Assembly: GCA_017549485.1 (NCBI GenBank)
Contig: JAFYUT010000043.1
Coordinates: 1 to 49,687, forward strand
Length of the DNA: 49,687 nt
Direction of reading: 5' to 3'
Source of the DNA: Akkermansia sp.
Lineage (GTDB): Bacteria > Verrucomicrobiota > Verrucomicrobiia > Verrucomicrobiales > Akkermansiaceae
The translations under genes were made by a program, and so were the position numbers. Under the pieces are notes generated by a model that searched no databases, was not told where the DNA came from, and was given only the letters and a program-made list of their open reading frames with translations. How positions within the stretch are numbered: the stretch's first letter is position 1; each line of letters opens with the position of its first letter. Below are positions 1 to 9,082 of the stretch, one piece after another.

Positions 1-573
1 GATTTCCACACCCATCACGGGGTTAAAATGAGCACGCTTCATGATGGGGTAAACACCGGGGTCAATACCGGTTACGGATTTGATGACCATGGGGCCATCC
101 ATCACGGTGAAGTCATCAATAAGCACACCGCCCTTGTCATCGGAGGTGCAAATAAACTTAACAGCTGTGGTACCGGCGGGCAGTTTAGCCTCCACATGCA
201 AGCGGTAGCCGCCTACACCCACATTATTGTTGTGAGCCAAACGCTTCTCGCCATCAGGAGTTACGGCAACAAAGGCAAAATCAAACGGGGCACGGCTGGT
301 CCAACGCTCGGCCCAGAAATCACAGGGTGTCTCCTTAGCCAAGGGCTTTTCAAGCGTAATGGTAACGCACTTATCCTTGCCACCCATCACACGCAGGGCA
401 GCAGCACCGCTTCTGCCCTTTCCTTTGGTGATTTCGGCATGTCCGGCCTCGGCGCTCAACTTACCATACACAGTATCGCCGCCGGTAATTTTACCACCGG
501 GCAACTGATCAAAACTTTCTGTAGCCATTACAAGGCCACACGCCAACAAACTGAAGATGGTGTGTTTTAACAT
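1..573 (-). CDS. Secreted sialidase-like protein, N-terminal part (cut by window edge)
   Basis: The first 191 codons of a gene that runs out of the left edge; the ATG is at 573-571. It opens with a signal peptide (MLKHTIFSLLACGLVMA), so the product is exported. The rest is a beta-rich domain with GGYRLHVEAKLPAGTT and ends near VYPIMKRAHFNPVMGVEI, a hinge that recalls the region before the catalytic propeller in gut bacterial BNR sialidases; no Asp-box or catalytic residue is inside the window. It could equally be the N-terminal domain of another glycoside hydrolase. The reading frame is certain, the enzyme assignment is not. Its promoter is separate from the genes upstream of it on the same strand. 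Confidence 0.6.
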   Translation of the reverse strand, partial: MLKHTIFSLLACGLVMATESFDQLPGGKITGGDTVYGKLSAEAGHAEITKGKGRSGAAALRVMGGKDKCVTITLEKPLAKETPCDFWAERWTSRAPFDFAFVAVTPDGEKRLAHNNNVGVGGYRLHVEAKLPAGTTAVKFICTSDDKGGVLIDDFTVMDGPMVIKSVTGIDPGVYPIMKRAHFNPVMGVEI

Positions 574-581
574 ACACACCC

Positions 582-610
582 TATCTACCACATATCTGTG
601 CAGAATTCAA
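582..610 (-). promoter_or_regulatory. Sigma70-type promoter for the sialidase-like gene
   Basis: TTGAAT (610-605), 17-bp spacer, TAGATA (587-582). The -10 box ends only 8 bases before the ATG at 573, giving a predicted 5' leader of about 2 nt. Confidence 0.5.
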
Positions 611-681
611 GCTATTTTTTCATCTCTTGCCTACCAATCGTCCGCAATAGCAAGGCAGAACACTTTCTGCTCACGTATTTT

Positions 682-966
682 TTATTTGCGGCGCAAATAA
701 CGGCGGAGAGACACACAAGCCAAGGGAAGGCAACCGTAGTCAAGCAGCAGGGCAGTATAGCTCAACAAGCCATACTCCATGGGAATAAATTTTGTAAACA
801 CCAAGAAAAGGAAAAGCCCCCCCACGACGGGGTAATAACGCATGGGGGCTTCCTGCTCAGGGCGCTTATAGCGGTTCCAATACCAAATACGCCAATTCTC
901 AACGGTAAACAAAAGCGCAGGTATAATAAAAAGATACCCCAATACTACCATGAATACCCAATCCAT
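682..966 (-). CDS. Small membrane protein of unknown function
   Basis: A 94-residue protein with an N-terminal membrane segment (WVFMVVLGYLFIIPALLF), an aromatic and basic loop (WRIWYWNRYKRPEQEAP), a second segment (GGLFLFLVF) and a third (LLSYTALLLDYG), ending in an Arg-rich tail (RRYLRRK). I do not recognise the family. It starts 9 bases after the ribE stop and is probably the last gene of the antiporter-ribE transcription unit. The last codons form an inverted repeat (TTATTTGC-GCC-GCAAATAA) that overlaps the stop. Confidence 0.6.
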   Translation of the reverse strand: MDWVFMVVLGYLFIIPALLFTVENWRIWYWNRYKRPEQEAPMRYYPVVGGLFLFLVFTKFIPMEYGLLSYTALLLDYGCLPLACVSLRRYLRRK

Positions 967-975
967 ACCCGTGCG

Positions 976-1569
976 TTATGATGAGCGGAACATTTTTTCC
1001 ACATACTTGGCAATCATATCTACTTCAATATCCACAACCGCACCGGGAGCATAGGTATGCATAATGGTGCGCTGCCAAGTGTGCGGGGTAATCCAGAACT
1101 CCAACTCGCTTTGCTCTGCATGAATGGCGGCTATGGTGAGAGAAATACCATCTATACAAATACTGCCTTTATCAATGGTATAGCGCAGGTATTCCGCCGG
1201 GATACGGATACGCACCATGTGGTCTTGCCCCACAGGGGTAACAGAGGTAACGGTACCCGTGGCATCCACATGCCCCATGACCAAGTGCCCGCCGAAACGC
1301 CCGCCCGTGCTCATGGCGCGCTCCAAATTACAAATGGAGCCGGGATAAAGCGTACCCAGAGAGGTAACACGCATGGTCTGCGTCAGCAAGTCAAACTCCA
1401 CACGCGTGCCTTCAATGCGGTCTACGGTCAGGCAGCAGCCATTCACTGCCACCGAGTCACCAAGGGCAAGCTCTGCGGCAAAGGGTATCTCAATAGCGTA
1501 GCGCGCGCCTTTTTCTACGGGTGTGCGCTCCAACACTTTACCGGTACATTCTACGATTCCTGTAAACAT
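976..1569 (-). CDS. ribE: Riboflavin synthase, alpha subunit
   Basis: Catalyses dismutation of two 6,7-dimethyl-8-ribityllumazine molecules to riboflavin, the last step of riboflavin synthesis; cytoplasmic homotrimer. The 197 residues have the family length and contain two lumazine-binding repeats: the N-terminal one starts MFTGIVE and holds GDSVAVNGCCLTV (about 38-50), the second holds GGHLVMGHVDATG (about 93-105) and GSICIDGISLTI. It lies 24 bases behind the antiporter and 9 before the small membrane gene, so it is probably co-transcribed. The other riboflavin genes in the window, ribD and ribF, are more than 35 kb away, so the pathway is dispersed. Confidence 0.93.
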   Translation of the reverse strand: MFTGIVECTGKVLERTPVEKGARYAIEIPFAAELALGDSVAVNGCCLTVDRIEGTRVEFDLLTQTMRVTSLGTLYPGSICNLERAMSTGGRFGGHLVMGHVDATGTVTSVTPVGQDHMVRIRIPAEYLRYTIDKGSICIDGISLTIAAIHAEQSELEFWITPHTWQRTIMHTYAPGAVVDIEVDMIAKYVEKMFRSS

Positions 1570-1593
1570 GGGAAATGTAATGCGTGGGGAGGC

Positions 1594-3558
1594 TTATGCC
1601 TGATCGGGGATGCGAGATTCTTGCTGTACCGGGGCAGGTGCGGCCTCGGGGCTCTTTTGCTCATCAGCCGGGCAGGTAAAAATGAACATCAGGAACATGA
1701 TGACCGTGGGAATAAAGGCCCATACAAACAGCTTAACGGCATTGATACCCCCCTTGAAATACTTGCCCAAAATAGCCTGACCGGCAGGGTTGGGAGCATT
1801 GGCAATCACGGTAAGACCACCACCGGTAACGGCACCGGCCACAATGGCGTATTTGATTTGCTCCTCCAGCCCGGGAACCGTGCTGGCCAAATAGGTGACG
1901 GAGGCATTGTCGTTAAACGCCGTCAAGATGCTGGCCAAGCCCATGGTGGCTGTTGCACCCATCTCGGAAAGAGCCTGCAATACGGGCTCCATCCACCAGC
2001 CCTGAACACCACCGAGCGTAACAAGACCGGCAAGGAAGAAGGCCACCAACAACGGCACCTTAATGGTAACGTGGTTCTGGTACTGCGGGGTTGCCAAGGT
2101 AAAGCCGAGGAAGAACATGAACCCGCCGATAAACAGTGCCGGGTGGTGGTTGAAATACACCGTCCAACCCAAGAAGGCGATAGAGGCCAAATATACCCAC
2201 ACGGGGATATTGTCTTGGCGGTCTTCCCAAGTAGTGGGTACAGCGTGCTCAAAAGCCATCTGGCTGCGCTGTACTTCCTCCAAGCGTTTGAACTCCTTGC
2301 GGAACAGCATGAAGTAAATCACATTGGCTATCACAATGCCTACAATGGCTTTCCACCCGAAATTGAGGAACATGTGAGCCAAACCGAAATCCCACTTCTC
2401 AGAAATCATCACAATGGGCGGAGCCGCAAAGTGTGTAAGGGTACCACCCACAGACACATTGACAAACAGAAGAGCCAGCGTAGCATAGCACAAACCGACA
2501 CTGGGCTTGAGCTGGTATATCTTCTTGCTGAGCAGAATAGCAGCCAGAGTCATGGCTGCGGGCTCGGTAATGAATGAACCCAAAAGCGGGGCAATGCAAA
2601 GCACGGAAAGCCACCATGCAGCAGGCGTACCCTTGCCGAGGGCAGCACCTTTCTTAAGCATGTTTTCTGCCAAGCGATAGATGGGGCGAGAAGCGGCAAT
2701 CACCATCACCACGGCCACAAACAATGCCTCGGTAAACACCACATCGTGGTCAATGTACTTCAGGAAATCCTCCATGGAGTAGTAATTGATGCACACCAAG
2801 GCAAAGGGAATGACCCACAGGCCGAACACTACCTCTACCTCACCCAAGAAATGAAGAATGGTAGAGGTAAACGATACCGGCAAGCGCTGCTCGGGGTGTT
2901 CAATGCGGAACTTGCGGGCGCGCAGAGACTCCTTGTGCTTTTTCTCTAAATGGTGTGCATAAGAAGAAATCTTGGGGGCCATGAAGGTATGCAGAATGGC
3001 CAGGAAGAAAATGATGGTGGCAGCCAGGTTAAACGGATCCACCTCCACACGGTGGCAAAGTTTCTGCCACAAGCCCATGCCCTGCTCTTCTTGAGCATAA
3101 AGGCGCAGGGGAATAGGGAAACGGGCGTATTGCTCATTATTACCGGTGTAATGGCAGGTCCAGGCAGGCAAATCATCTTTCTTGCGGTTCCACACCAACT
3201 CACCGCAATCCGGGCAAGGCATGCCATTGGGCGGAGGTAAGAAATTCACCTTTTGACGAGCGTGATCCAGCGCGCTGTATCCATCGAATGCGTGGGGTTC
3301 ATCAAGCCCCATATAGCCTTTGAGCACATACTCATTCATGTAAGGGGCTGCCTTACGCAGAGCTGCTTTGGCAGACTCGGGAAGAGAGGACTCATTGATA
3401 AGTTTTTCTTTTTTTTCTGTATCGGGGCTGACAGCTTCCGCAGATGCAGAAACCTCCGACGGCAAATCGGTATCCACGGCATCCGGTGTCTGAGCCTGGC
3501 AAAGCATACCGAGCGCCAGCATACAGACAGAACTTGCAAGTTGTGAGAAAAAACGCAT
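1594..3558 (-). CDS. Putative Na+/H+ antiporter, large PVC-type
   Basis: A 654-residue polytopic inner-membrane protein. It begins with a signal-like segment (RFFSQLASSVCMLALGMLCQAQ) and an extracytoplasmic region of about 150 residues that includes CPDCGELVW and a third Cys (WTC). From about residue 165 onward there are roughly ten or more hydrophobic segments, including LSVLCIAPLLGSFITEPAAM and AFNDNASVTYLAS; the latter resembles the Asp-containing helix of NhaD/ArsB-type transporters. The overall pattern matches the long putative Na+/H+ antiporters annotated in Chlamydiae and Verrucomicrobia. The likely role is sodium/proton exchange, with ion and direction unproven. It is the first gene of a unit with ribE. 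A possible -10 box (TAAAAT) sits 10 bases before its ATG, but I see no convincing -35. Confidence 0.75.
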   Translation of the reverse strand: MRFFSQLASSVCMLALGMLCQAQTPDAVDTDLPSEVSASAEAVSPDTEKKEKLINESSLPESAKAALRKAAPYMNEYVLKGYMGLDEPHAFDGYSALDHARQKVNFLPPPNGMPCPDCGELVWNRKKDDLPAWTCHYTGNNEQYARFPIPLRLYAQEEQGMGLWQKLCHRVEVDPFNLAATIIFFLAILHTFMAPKISSYAHHLEKKHKESLRARKFRIEHPEQRLPVSFTSTILHFLGEVEVVFGLWVIPFALVCINYYSMEDFLKYIDHDVVFTEALFVAVVMVIAASRPIYRLAENMLKKGAALGKGTPAAWWLSVLCIAPLLGSFITEPAAMTLAAILLSKKIYQLKPSVGLCYATLALLFVNVSVGGTLTHFAAPPIVMISEKWDFGLAHMFLNFGWKAIVGIVIANVIYFMLFRKEFKRLEEVQRSQMAFEHAVPTTWEDRQDNIPVWVYLASIAFLGWTVYFNHHPALFIGGFMFFLGFTLATPQYQNHVTIKVPLLVAFFLAGLVTLGGVQGWWMEPVLQALSEMGATATMGLASILTAFNDNASVTYLASTVPGLEEQIKYAIVAGAVTGGGLTVIANAPNPAGQAILGKYFKGGINAVKLFVWAFIPTVIMFLMFIFTCPADEQKSPEAAPAPVQQESRIPDQA

Positions 3559-3665
3559 GGCTTGAAAGATTTTACGCGACCTATGCTAGCACATTCTCCC
3601 CGCGTTGGCGAGTTAAAAATGACGTTTCGGTACTGAATTTCATGCGTTATGCACCGAAATTCAAC

Positions 3666-6182
3666 TTATTTACCGCGGCTTTTCTTAGTGTTTTTCAATT
3701 TCTTTTCGGGTTCGGCCGGGGTAACGACTTTGATATCCCCGCCGGACTCACGCAAGCGCTGGGGTTGGGGGCGCTTGAGACGCAGGCGTATCTTCTTGGT
3801 ATGGCGGCCACGCTTGACTCGCACTACCTTGGTACCGAAAAGCTTTTTATCAACCTTGGTGCTACGCCCGGCATCGGAAGGCGTGGGGGCCGCTTTACCA
3901 CCTGCTGCGGTCAAACGGGCAATCTCCTCCAATACGGCTTGGCGCTCAGCTTCGGCAGGGTCCACCTCGGGGGTGGGTTCTGCATCCGTTGCCGGCTGTT
4001 GTTCACCCTCGGCAGGTTGCGGCTCACCCTCTGCGGGTTGCTCCGCCGGCTGCTCGGGAGCATCCTCGGCCTCAGGGGTACGCTCTTTTTTAATTTTCTG
4101 AGCTTCGGCCTCAGGCTGCACCTGCTCTACCAAATCATCACCGGGCTGTTGAGCGTTATCGGGATGATTACGCAGGTAATTTTCAAACTCCATATCAGGC
4201 TCAGCCCCGGCCTGCACGGCGCGGTCGTATGCACGCGCGGCATCGGGTATGCGCCCCAGCTCAGCATAAAGGCGAGCCATGTTATAGTGAGCATCCGCCA
4301 ATGTGGGTTGCAACTTGACAGATGCTGCAAAATGGCTGAGCGCTAAATCGATACGACCCGTTACACCCTCAATATTAGCCAAGTAGAAGAACGCCTCGGC
4401 ATTGGCGGGGTCAAGCTCAATGGTGAAACGGAACATTTGCTCAGCTTCCTCCATGCGGTCCAAACGGTAGTAGCAAATGCCTGCCAAGAAATACGAAATA
4501 GGCAAATCGGGCGCCAAACGCGTGGCACGAGAGAGATATTCTATACCCTCTTCACATTTATTGCGATACAGCAGAATGGTACCCAAATTAACGAGACAGG
4601 GCACGTGGTCCGGCTGGTAATCGTAAAGAGTGCGGTAAAGCTGCTCGGCAGCGGTGTAACGGCTCTTATTGAAGGCATTATCTGCCTGTTTGGTAAGGGT
4701 TTCTATCGAGAGGCTGCGGCGCACGGCCTCAGTACCGGCATCATCCTTCGTGTCCGTATTCTCGCCCTTGCGAATAGCCTCGATAAGGCGTTTTTCGGCA
4801 TCGGTGAGGTCTAATTTACTTTCATCCTCCAGCTTTTGCAGCTGGGCCACCATTTCATTATTTTCATTTTTGAGCTGCTTGTAGGTTTCCAGCATCATCT
4901 GGCGGCCTTCTTCCTGCATCTCAATAGTACGGCGCTGCTTGGCAATAATATCCTTGAGCACCTCGGTTTCCTCTACCAGCGCGGGGTCAATGGTGGGCTG
5001 AGCAGCTTGAGCCTGAGCGGCGGCTTCAAGGTTGTTAAGACGTTCCGTCAACTCCGACACACGGCGGCGATAACCGCGGTTCTCATCATAAATGGCACCC
5101 AACTGTTCACGCAGCTGCTCTACCTCGTCGCGTGCGCTGTCCAGCTGTTGGTTAAGCACATCATTTTCATCGGTAGCACCGGCGGCGGCGGCTTCCAAAT
5201 CGGCCACACGTTGCCGTGCCTGCTTGAGTTGCTCGGCCAGGGTCAGGTTCTGGTCCAGCAGGGCCTTGGTCTTTTCCGGATTATTCAGCTCAATAATGGC
5301 ACGCAACTGCTCGTTCTCAGCCTTAAGAGCATCGCGCTCTTTGGTAACACGGGCCAGCTCTGCCTGAGTTTCCGCCAACTGCGTGCTCAGCTCGGCAGCA
5401 CGGTTTTCTGCAGCCTCTCGGGCTTTCTCAGATTCGCGCAATTTTTCCTCTGTCTCGGCAAGTTTTTGCGCATAAGAGGCAACCAACTCGTTACTGACGG
5501 TACGTTCTTTGGCTATTTCGGCCTGCAAGGTTTCGTAACGCTCTTTGTACATCTTCATGTTCAACTGAGACTCCACAAGGTCTTTTTGAACATTTTTATG
5601 TTGGGCATCAAGCTCGGAGTAGGCGCGGGCCAAGCGTGAGCACTCCTCTTTGAGGCGGGCTATCGTATTGTACAGCTCCTTATCCGTGGTGTCGTAATTG
5701 GGCAACACCACTTTGTCAGGGTCAATAATTTGGCCACCGTAAGAGGGGCGCTCCGGCATATTCGGAATCCCCATATTATCCACCTTGGGCAAAGTTTTAC
5801 CGGGTTGTTTACCGGTGGGGATAGGAGCATTGGCAGATGCCTGCTTATACTGGGCAAGTGCTGTTGCTAACTTTTCACGGCGAAAGCGCACCATATCGGG
5901 TTTCCATGCCGGGTAGTCCCGCACAATCGTTGCTAACACTTTCTCCGCTTGGCGGCCTTTTTTAAGAGCCTCCACATAATTACCTTCGGCTGCACTTTTC
6001 TCGGCATCTTTACATAACCCGAACGCCACCAAGAAATACTCGGCCGGGTCTGCGGGTTTCTTACTGCGTGCGCCACCGGTGGTTCTGGCAGCCCCACTCA
6101 GGGTCTGGGCATACACCACATCCCCGCCCAGCAGAACCAAACCGCCGAGCGCTATGCCGATATATGTAGAGAGAGGTGCCAT
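3666..6182 (-). CDS. Exported coiled-coil and TPR repeat protein
   Basis: An 838-residue protein in clear blocks. Residues 1-25 are a signal peptide ending VVYAQ. About 40-115 form a helical domain (EYFLVAFGLCKDAEKSAAEG). About 170-460 are a long coiled coil rich in Glu, Gln and Ala. About 485-660 hold tetratricopeptide repeats (for example ADAHYNMARLYAELGRIPDA). About 665-760 are low-complexity Pro/Glu/Ala, and the tail is strongly basic (RVKRGRHTKKIRLRLKRP). It is probably periplasmic or envelope-associated and may scaffold a protein complex or hold cell wall through the basic tail; this is inference. TATGAT at about 19 bases before the ATG, with TTGCGT 16 bases further upstream, is a candidate promoter. 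No catalytic motif is visible. Confidence 0.75.
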   Translation of the reverse strand: MAPLSTYIGIALGGLVLLGGDVVYAQTLSGAARTTGGARSKKPADPAEYFLVAFGLCKDAEKSAAEGNYVEALKKGRQAEKVLATIVRDYPAWKPDMVRFRREKLATALAQYKQASANAPIPTGKQPGKTLPKVDNMGIPNMPERPSYGGQIIDPDKVVLPNYDTTDKELYNTIARLKEECSRLARAYSELDAQHKNVQKDLVESQLNMKMYKERYETLQAEIAKERTVSNELVASYAQKLAETEEKLRESEKAREAAENRAAELSTQLAETQAELARVTKERDALKAENEQLRAIIELNNPEKTKALLDQNLTLAEQLKQARQRVADLEAAAAGATDENDVLNQQLDSARDEVEQLREQLGAIYDENRGYRRRVSELTERLNNLEAAAQAQAAQPTIDPALVEETEVLKDIIAKQRRTIEMQEEGRQMMLETYKQLKNENNEMVAQLQKLEDESKLDLTDAEKRLIEAIRKGENTDTKDDAGTEAVRRSLSIETLTKQADNAFNKSRYTAAEQLYRTLYDYQPDHVPCLVNLGTILLYRNKCEEGIEYLSRATRLAPDLPISYFLAGICYYRLDRMEEAEQMFRFTIELDPANAEAFFYLANIEGVTGRIDLALSHFAASVKLQPTLADAHYNMARLYAELGRIPDAARAYDRAVQAGAEPDMEFENYLRNHPDNAQQPGDDLVEQVQPEAEAQKIKKERTPEAEDAPEQPAEQPAEGEPQPAEGEQQPATDAEPTPEVDPAEAERQAVLEEIARLTAAGGKAAPTPSDAGRSTKVDKKLFGTKVVRVKRGRHTKKIRLRLKRPQPQRLRESGGDIKVVTPAEPEKKLKNTKKSRGK

Positions 6183-6280
6183 ATTAAGATAATTTCACGC
6201 TATCATACCTGTTTATTCAGCCAACGCAAGCAAGAATCGTGTATGCAATTCACAATTTCTATCTCAAAGGTTGATTTAAC

Positions 6281-6309
6281 TTGACTTCGTGCAGGTGCGG
6301 GCGTAATCT
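6281..6309 (+). promoter_or_regulatory. Sigma70-type promoter for the MATE-rdgB unit
   Basis: TTGACT (6281-6286), 17-bp spacer, TAATCT (6304-6309). The -10 ends 10 bases before the ATG at 6320, predicting a leader of about 4 nt. It also argues against the upstream in-frame TTG at 6281, which lies in the -35 box. Confidence 0.55.
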
Positions 6310-6319
6310 GCTACCGGAT

Positions 6320-7702
6320 ATGTCGAGCGATGCAAAGTTGATTGAATTAGAGAGGCGGCCGATACTGCCGCTGTTGTTAAGTTACTCTCTGCCGGCTATC
6401 GTAGGCATGGCGGCCATGTCAATTTACAATATCGTAGGGGCTATTTATGTAGGCCAATGGTGCGGCGCATACGCCGTAACGGCCATGGCTCTGATTTTCC
6501 CGGTCATTAACCTGATGGTAGCGGTAGGCACCTTGGTAGGCTTGGGTAGTGCGGCCAGTGCCTCTATTGCCTTGGGACAAGGTAAACGCCGACGCGCGCA
6601 GAACATATTGGGGCATTGCTTGATACTGAGTTTCCTGACCAGCGTGGTTGTAGGTTGGCTGCCTTTACCGTGGATAGATGACATCATGCTGGCATTCGGG
6701 GCAGATGAGAACACCCTCAAGCCCTCCTGCGATTACATGTTGGTGCTGATGCTGTGGTTCCCCTTCAACTCTGTTTTTTTGGGTCTCAACCACTTGATGC
6801 GCGCCAGCGGCTACCCCAAAAAGGCCATGGTGAGTCTCATTATATCCATGGTGGTAAACATTGCCGTGGCACCGTTGTTTATATACGTTTTCGACTGGGG
6901 AATTGCCGGTGCCGGTCTGGCTACGGCTGCGGCACAAACCGTGGGTTTGGGCTGGGTGCTGCTGCACTTTTTCCGTAAAGATGTCGTGTTGCGCTTTACC
7001 CGCGGCATATACAACCTCAATTGGCCGCTTACCCGCCGCATCTGTACCATTGGCCTGCCCCCCTGCTTGCTCAATATCGTGGCATGCGTCATTGTGCTTA
7101 TCTTCAACCAGCTCTTCATCCAATACGATGGCCAAATGGGTGTGGGTGCGTATGGTGTGGTCAACCGCGTCATTTTCTTCTTCGTAATGATTGTGGCAGG
7201 CATTACCCAAGGCATGCAACCCATTGCGGGATATAATTTGGGCCTAGGCAAATATTGCCGCGTGCGCGGTGTATTGCTTAACGCCATGGTATTTGCCGGC
7301 GCAGTTACCACCTTGGGAACGGTGCTGATGCAGCTTTTCCCGCGTGAGATTGTCTCCATGTTCGTAAAAGAGGAGGATGGCAACGCCACACAAATCATCA
7401 CCCTAGCCACCTACGGTATTACCGTGGTAAGCCTCATATTCCCCATGGTGGGCCCACAGATTGTCATCAGTAACTTCTTCCAAGCCATCGGGCGCCCGGT
7501 GATGAGCATTTTCCTGACCCTGACTCGCCAGCTCATCTTCCTGCTACCCTGCCTGCTGCTCATGCCGCTGTGGTATGGAGAGCCCGGCGTGTGGTATTCT
7601 CAGGTAGTGGCCGATGTATTGGCGGTCATTATGGGCTTTACCGTCATAGGACTCTTCTTGGCCAAAGTTTTCCCGAAAAAGAATATCTGCTACAATGACT
7701 GA
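6320..7702 (+). CDS. MATE family multidrug/toxic compound exporter
   Basis: A polytopic transporter of about 460 residues with the twelve hydrophobic segments of the MATE family. It opens with RPILPLLLSYSLPAIVGMAA, characteristic of NorM/DinF-like members, and repeats a similar pattern in the second half (PLTRRICTIGLPPCLLNIVA). The family exports cationic drugs or metabolites in exchange for Na+ or H+. I chose ATG 6320 (MSSDAKLIELE) because a well-formed promoter occupies the bases before it. The 3' end overlaps rdgB by 8 bases, so the two are translated from one message. The substrate cannot be told from sequence. Confidence 0.88.
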   Translation: MSSDAKLIELERRPILPLLLSYSLPAIVGMAAMSIYNIVGAIYVGQWCGAYAVTAMALIFPVINLMVAVGTLVGLGSAASASIALGQGKRRRAQNILGHCLILSFLTSVVVGWLPLPWIDDIMLAFGADENTLKPSCDYMLVLMLWFPFNSVFLGLNHLMRASGYPKKAMVSLIISMVVNIAVAPLFIYVFDWGIAGAGLATAAAQTVGLGWVLLHFFRKDVVLRFTRGIYNLNWPLTRRICTIGLPPCLLNIVACVIVLIFNQLFIQYDGQMGVGAYGVVNRVIFFFVMIVAGITQGMQPIAGYNLGLGKYCRVRGVLLNAMVFAGAVTTLGTVLMQLFPREIVSMFVKEEDGNATQIITLATYGITVVSLIFPMVGPQIVISNFFQAIGRPVMSIFLTLTRQLIFLLPCLLLMPLWYGEPGVWYSQVVADVLAVIMGFTVIGLFLAKVFPKKNICYND

Positions 7703-8297
7703 TACCAAACTCATTACCATTGCTACGCGCAATGCTCACAAAGCGCAGGAAATTGCCGCTATTCTCCCCCCGCACTTTACCGTACGCACACTGGCGGATT
7801 ACCCTGCCCTGCCCGATGTGGAGGAAACCGGCACCACCTTTGCCGCAAACGCTGCCCTCAAAGCCTGTGGCATCTCCTCTGCCCTGCCCGGCCTTGTACT
7901 GGCAGATGACTCCGGCCTGTGTGTAGATGCCCTGAACGGTGCCCCCGGCGTATACTCCGCCCGTTATGCAGGCGAGCATGGTAATGATGCGGCCAACAAT
8001 GCCAAATTATTGGCCGACCTGCGCGCTCTGGACGCTGCCACCCCCACCGCACGCTTTATGTGCGCCATGTGCTTGGCTGAGGGCGGTCACATCCAAGCAG
8101 AGTTCATCGGCAAGGTAGAGGGGCATATTACCCTCACCCCCGCAGGCGAGCACGGCTTCGGCTACGACCCGCTTTTTGTACCCTGCGGCTACACTTGCAC
8201 CATGGCTGAACTGCCGGCGGAGGAGAAAAACCGCATCTCTCACCGTGCCGACGCCTTACAGCAACTCATAGCCTATATCCGCTCCTCTGAGGCTTGA
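7695..8297 (+). CDS. rdgB: XTP/dITP diphosphatase (non-canonical purine NTP pyrophosphatase)
   Basis: Hydrolyses ITP, dITP and XTP to the monophosphates and so keeps deaminated purines out of DNA and RNA. At 200 residues it has the Ham1/RdgB family length and motifs: TRNAHK near the N-terminus (nucleotide binding), VLADDSGLCVDAL with the metal-binding acidic pair (about 71-83), GFGYDPLFVP and SHRADALQQL near the C-terminus. It overlaps the end of the MATE gene by 8 bases, which suggests translational coupling. Its final codons lie just upstream of the tRNA-Gln promoter; no terminator hairpin is obvious between them. Confidence 0.94.
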   Translation: MTDTKLITIATRNAHKAQEIAAILPPHFTVRTLADYPALPDVEETGTTFAANAALKACGISSALPGLVLADDSGLCVDALNGAPGVYSARYAGEHGNDAANNAKLLADLRALDAATPTARFMCAMCLAEGGHIQAEFIGKVEGHITLTPAGEHGFGYDPLFVPCGYTCTMAELPAEEKNRISHRADALQQLIAYIRSSEA

Positions 8298-8353
8298 TTC
8301 TTGCATTTTTTGCCCCATTTTACTAAATTTATAAAAAAAATCTGAAAAATGGC

Positions 8354-8382
8354 TTGACAGCACAGGGCCGGAGGCGTATACT
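8354..8382 (+). promoter_or_regulatory. Strong sigma70-type promoter for tRNA-Gln
   Basis: TTGACA (8354-8359), 17-bp spacer, TATACT (8377-8382): nearly consensus. It predicts transcription from about 8389, 14 bases before the mature tRNA. Confidence 0.7.
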
Positions 8383-8402
8383 GCCTGCGTCCAAGTGACC
8401 AT

Positions 8403-8474
8403 AGGGCTATGGTGTAATTGGCAACACATCGGTTTCTGGCACCGCTATTCGGGGTTCGAGTCCCTGTAGCCCTA
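8403..8474 (+). tRNA. tRNA-Gln (anticodon CUG)
   Basis: The 72-base cloverleaf folds by hand: acceptor AGGGCTA pairs perfectly with TAGCCCT, D-arm GTGT/ACAC, anticodon loop TTCTGGC giving anticodon CTG, and T-arm CGGGG / CCCTG around the standard TTCGAGT loop, with one G-U pair. Position 27-43 is a U-C mismatch, so the anticodon stem has four good pairs. The discriminator is A and CCA is not encoded, so it must be added after transcription. It has its own promoter and terminator and is thus a free-standing unit. Confidence 0.92.
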
Positions 8475-8477
8475 TTA

Positions 8478-8506
8478 AGCACCTCACACGTTGAGGTGCT
8501 TTTTTT
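8478..8506 (+). terminator. Rho-independent terminator of tRNA-Gln
   Basis: Stem AGCACCTCA / TGAGGTGCT (8478-8486 with 8492-8500), 5-base loop, then a run of seven T. Confidence 0.9.
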
Positions 8507-8518
8507 GTTTCCACCCGA

Positions 8519-9001
8519 TTACTCCCTCAACTGTTCTGCAACGCCGGAGAATAGGCTACCGGCAGCAGATAAACCGGAGCCGATGGCGCTCATTTTGGCT
8601 TGTGCGGAGGCTTGGCGTGTACTCCACGCATTGAGCTTACCCTGCTCGCGGGTGCGGGTTGCCTCTTCTAAAGCGGCATTGGTATTGAGGGTAATCTCAT
8701 CTTGAAGTCGTGTAGCAAGGTCCGTTTCTCGTGATACGACTGAGCCCTCTGCCAGCAGGTGAGACGCTGCAGCATCTGCACGCGCGGCAGCCATGCGCTC
8801 ATGGGCATTGCGGGCGGCGCGTTGTTGGTTGCTCACGGCGGTATTGACTATGCGGGCGGCATGGTCATTTGCCATGCGCTCTTGAGCAGAGGCTATACTG
8901 TTGAGGGCTTTGCTCTGTCGGTTGGCAGAGTATGCCTGCAAAGCATCCGGCAAGGCTTTGGCTACGGTTACGGCGGCGGTGGCTAGTGTTGTGAATCCCA
9001 T
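8519..9001 (-). CDS. Ala-rich helical protein, possibly a phage virion-core remnant
   Basis: About 160 residues; ATG at 9001 (a GTG two codons upstream is also possible). A hydrophobic N-terminus (TTLATAAVTVAKALPDALQA) is followed by an amphipathic Ala/Arg/Gln helix with regular NAHERMAAARADAAASHL and RETDLATRLQDEI segments, and a Gly/Ser/Ala C-terminus (GSGLSAAGSLFSGVAEQL). This pattern recalls small internal virion proteins of tailed phages (T7 gp14-like), but the resemblance is compositional and unproven. It stands alone between tRNA-Gln and a fic gene, an arrangement typical of decayed integrated elements; no integrase, capsid or terminase gene accompanies it. Confidence 0.55.
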   Translation of the reverse strand: MGFTTLATAAVTVAKALPDALQAYSANRQSKALNSIASAQERMANDHAARIVNTAVSNQQRAARNAHERMAAARADAAASHLLAEGSVVSRETDLATRLQDEITLNTNAALEEATRTREQGKLNAWSTRQASAQAKMSAIGSGLSAAGSLFSGVAEQLRE

Positions 9002-9009
9002 AGCCACGT

Positions 9010-9037
9010 ATCATACATCTATCCCCTCCCCGGCAAA
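9010..9037 (-). promoter_or_regulatory. Candidate promoter for the Ala-rich protein
   Basis: TTTGCC (9037-9032), 16-bp spacer, TATGAT (9015-9010), ending 8 bases before ATG 9001; predicted leader of about 2 nt. Confidence 0.4.
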
Positions 9038-9082
9038 ACTGAATTTACCCACCCGCAGGCACTTTTCATACCCCTGCCCTCA

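Noticed and set aside
6281..6319. Upstream TTG start for the MATE gene
   Set aside because: The codon lies inside the -35 box of a good promoter whose predicted transcription start is downstream of it.
8403..8474. Functional prophage attachment at tRNA-Gln
   Set aside because: No second copy of the tRNA 3' end and no integrase gene are seen in the window.
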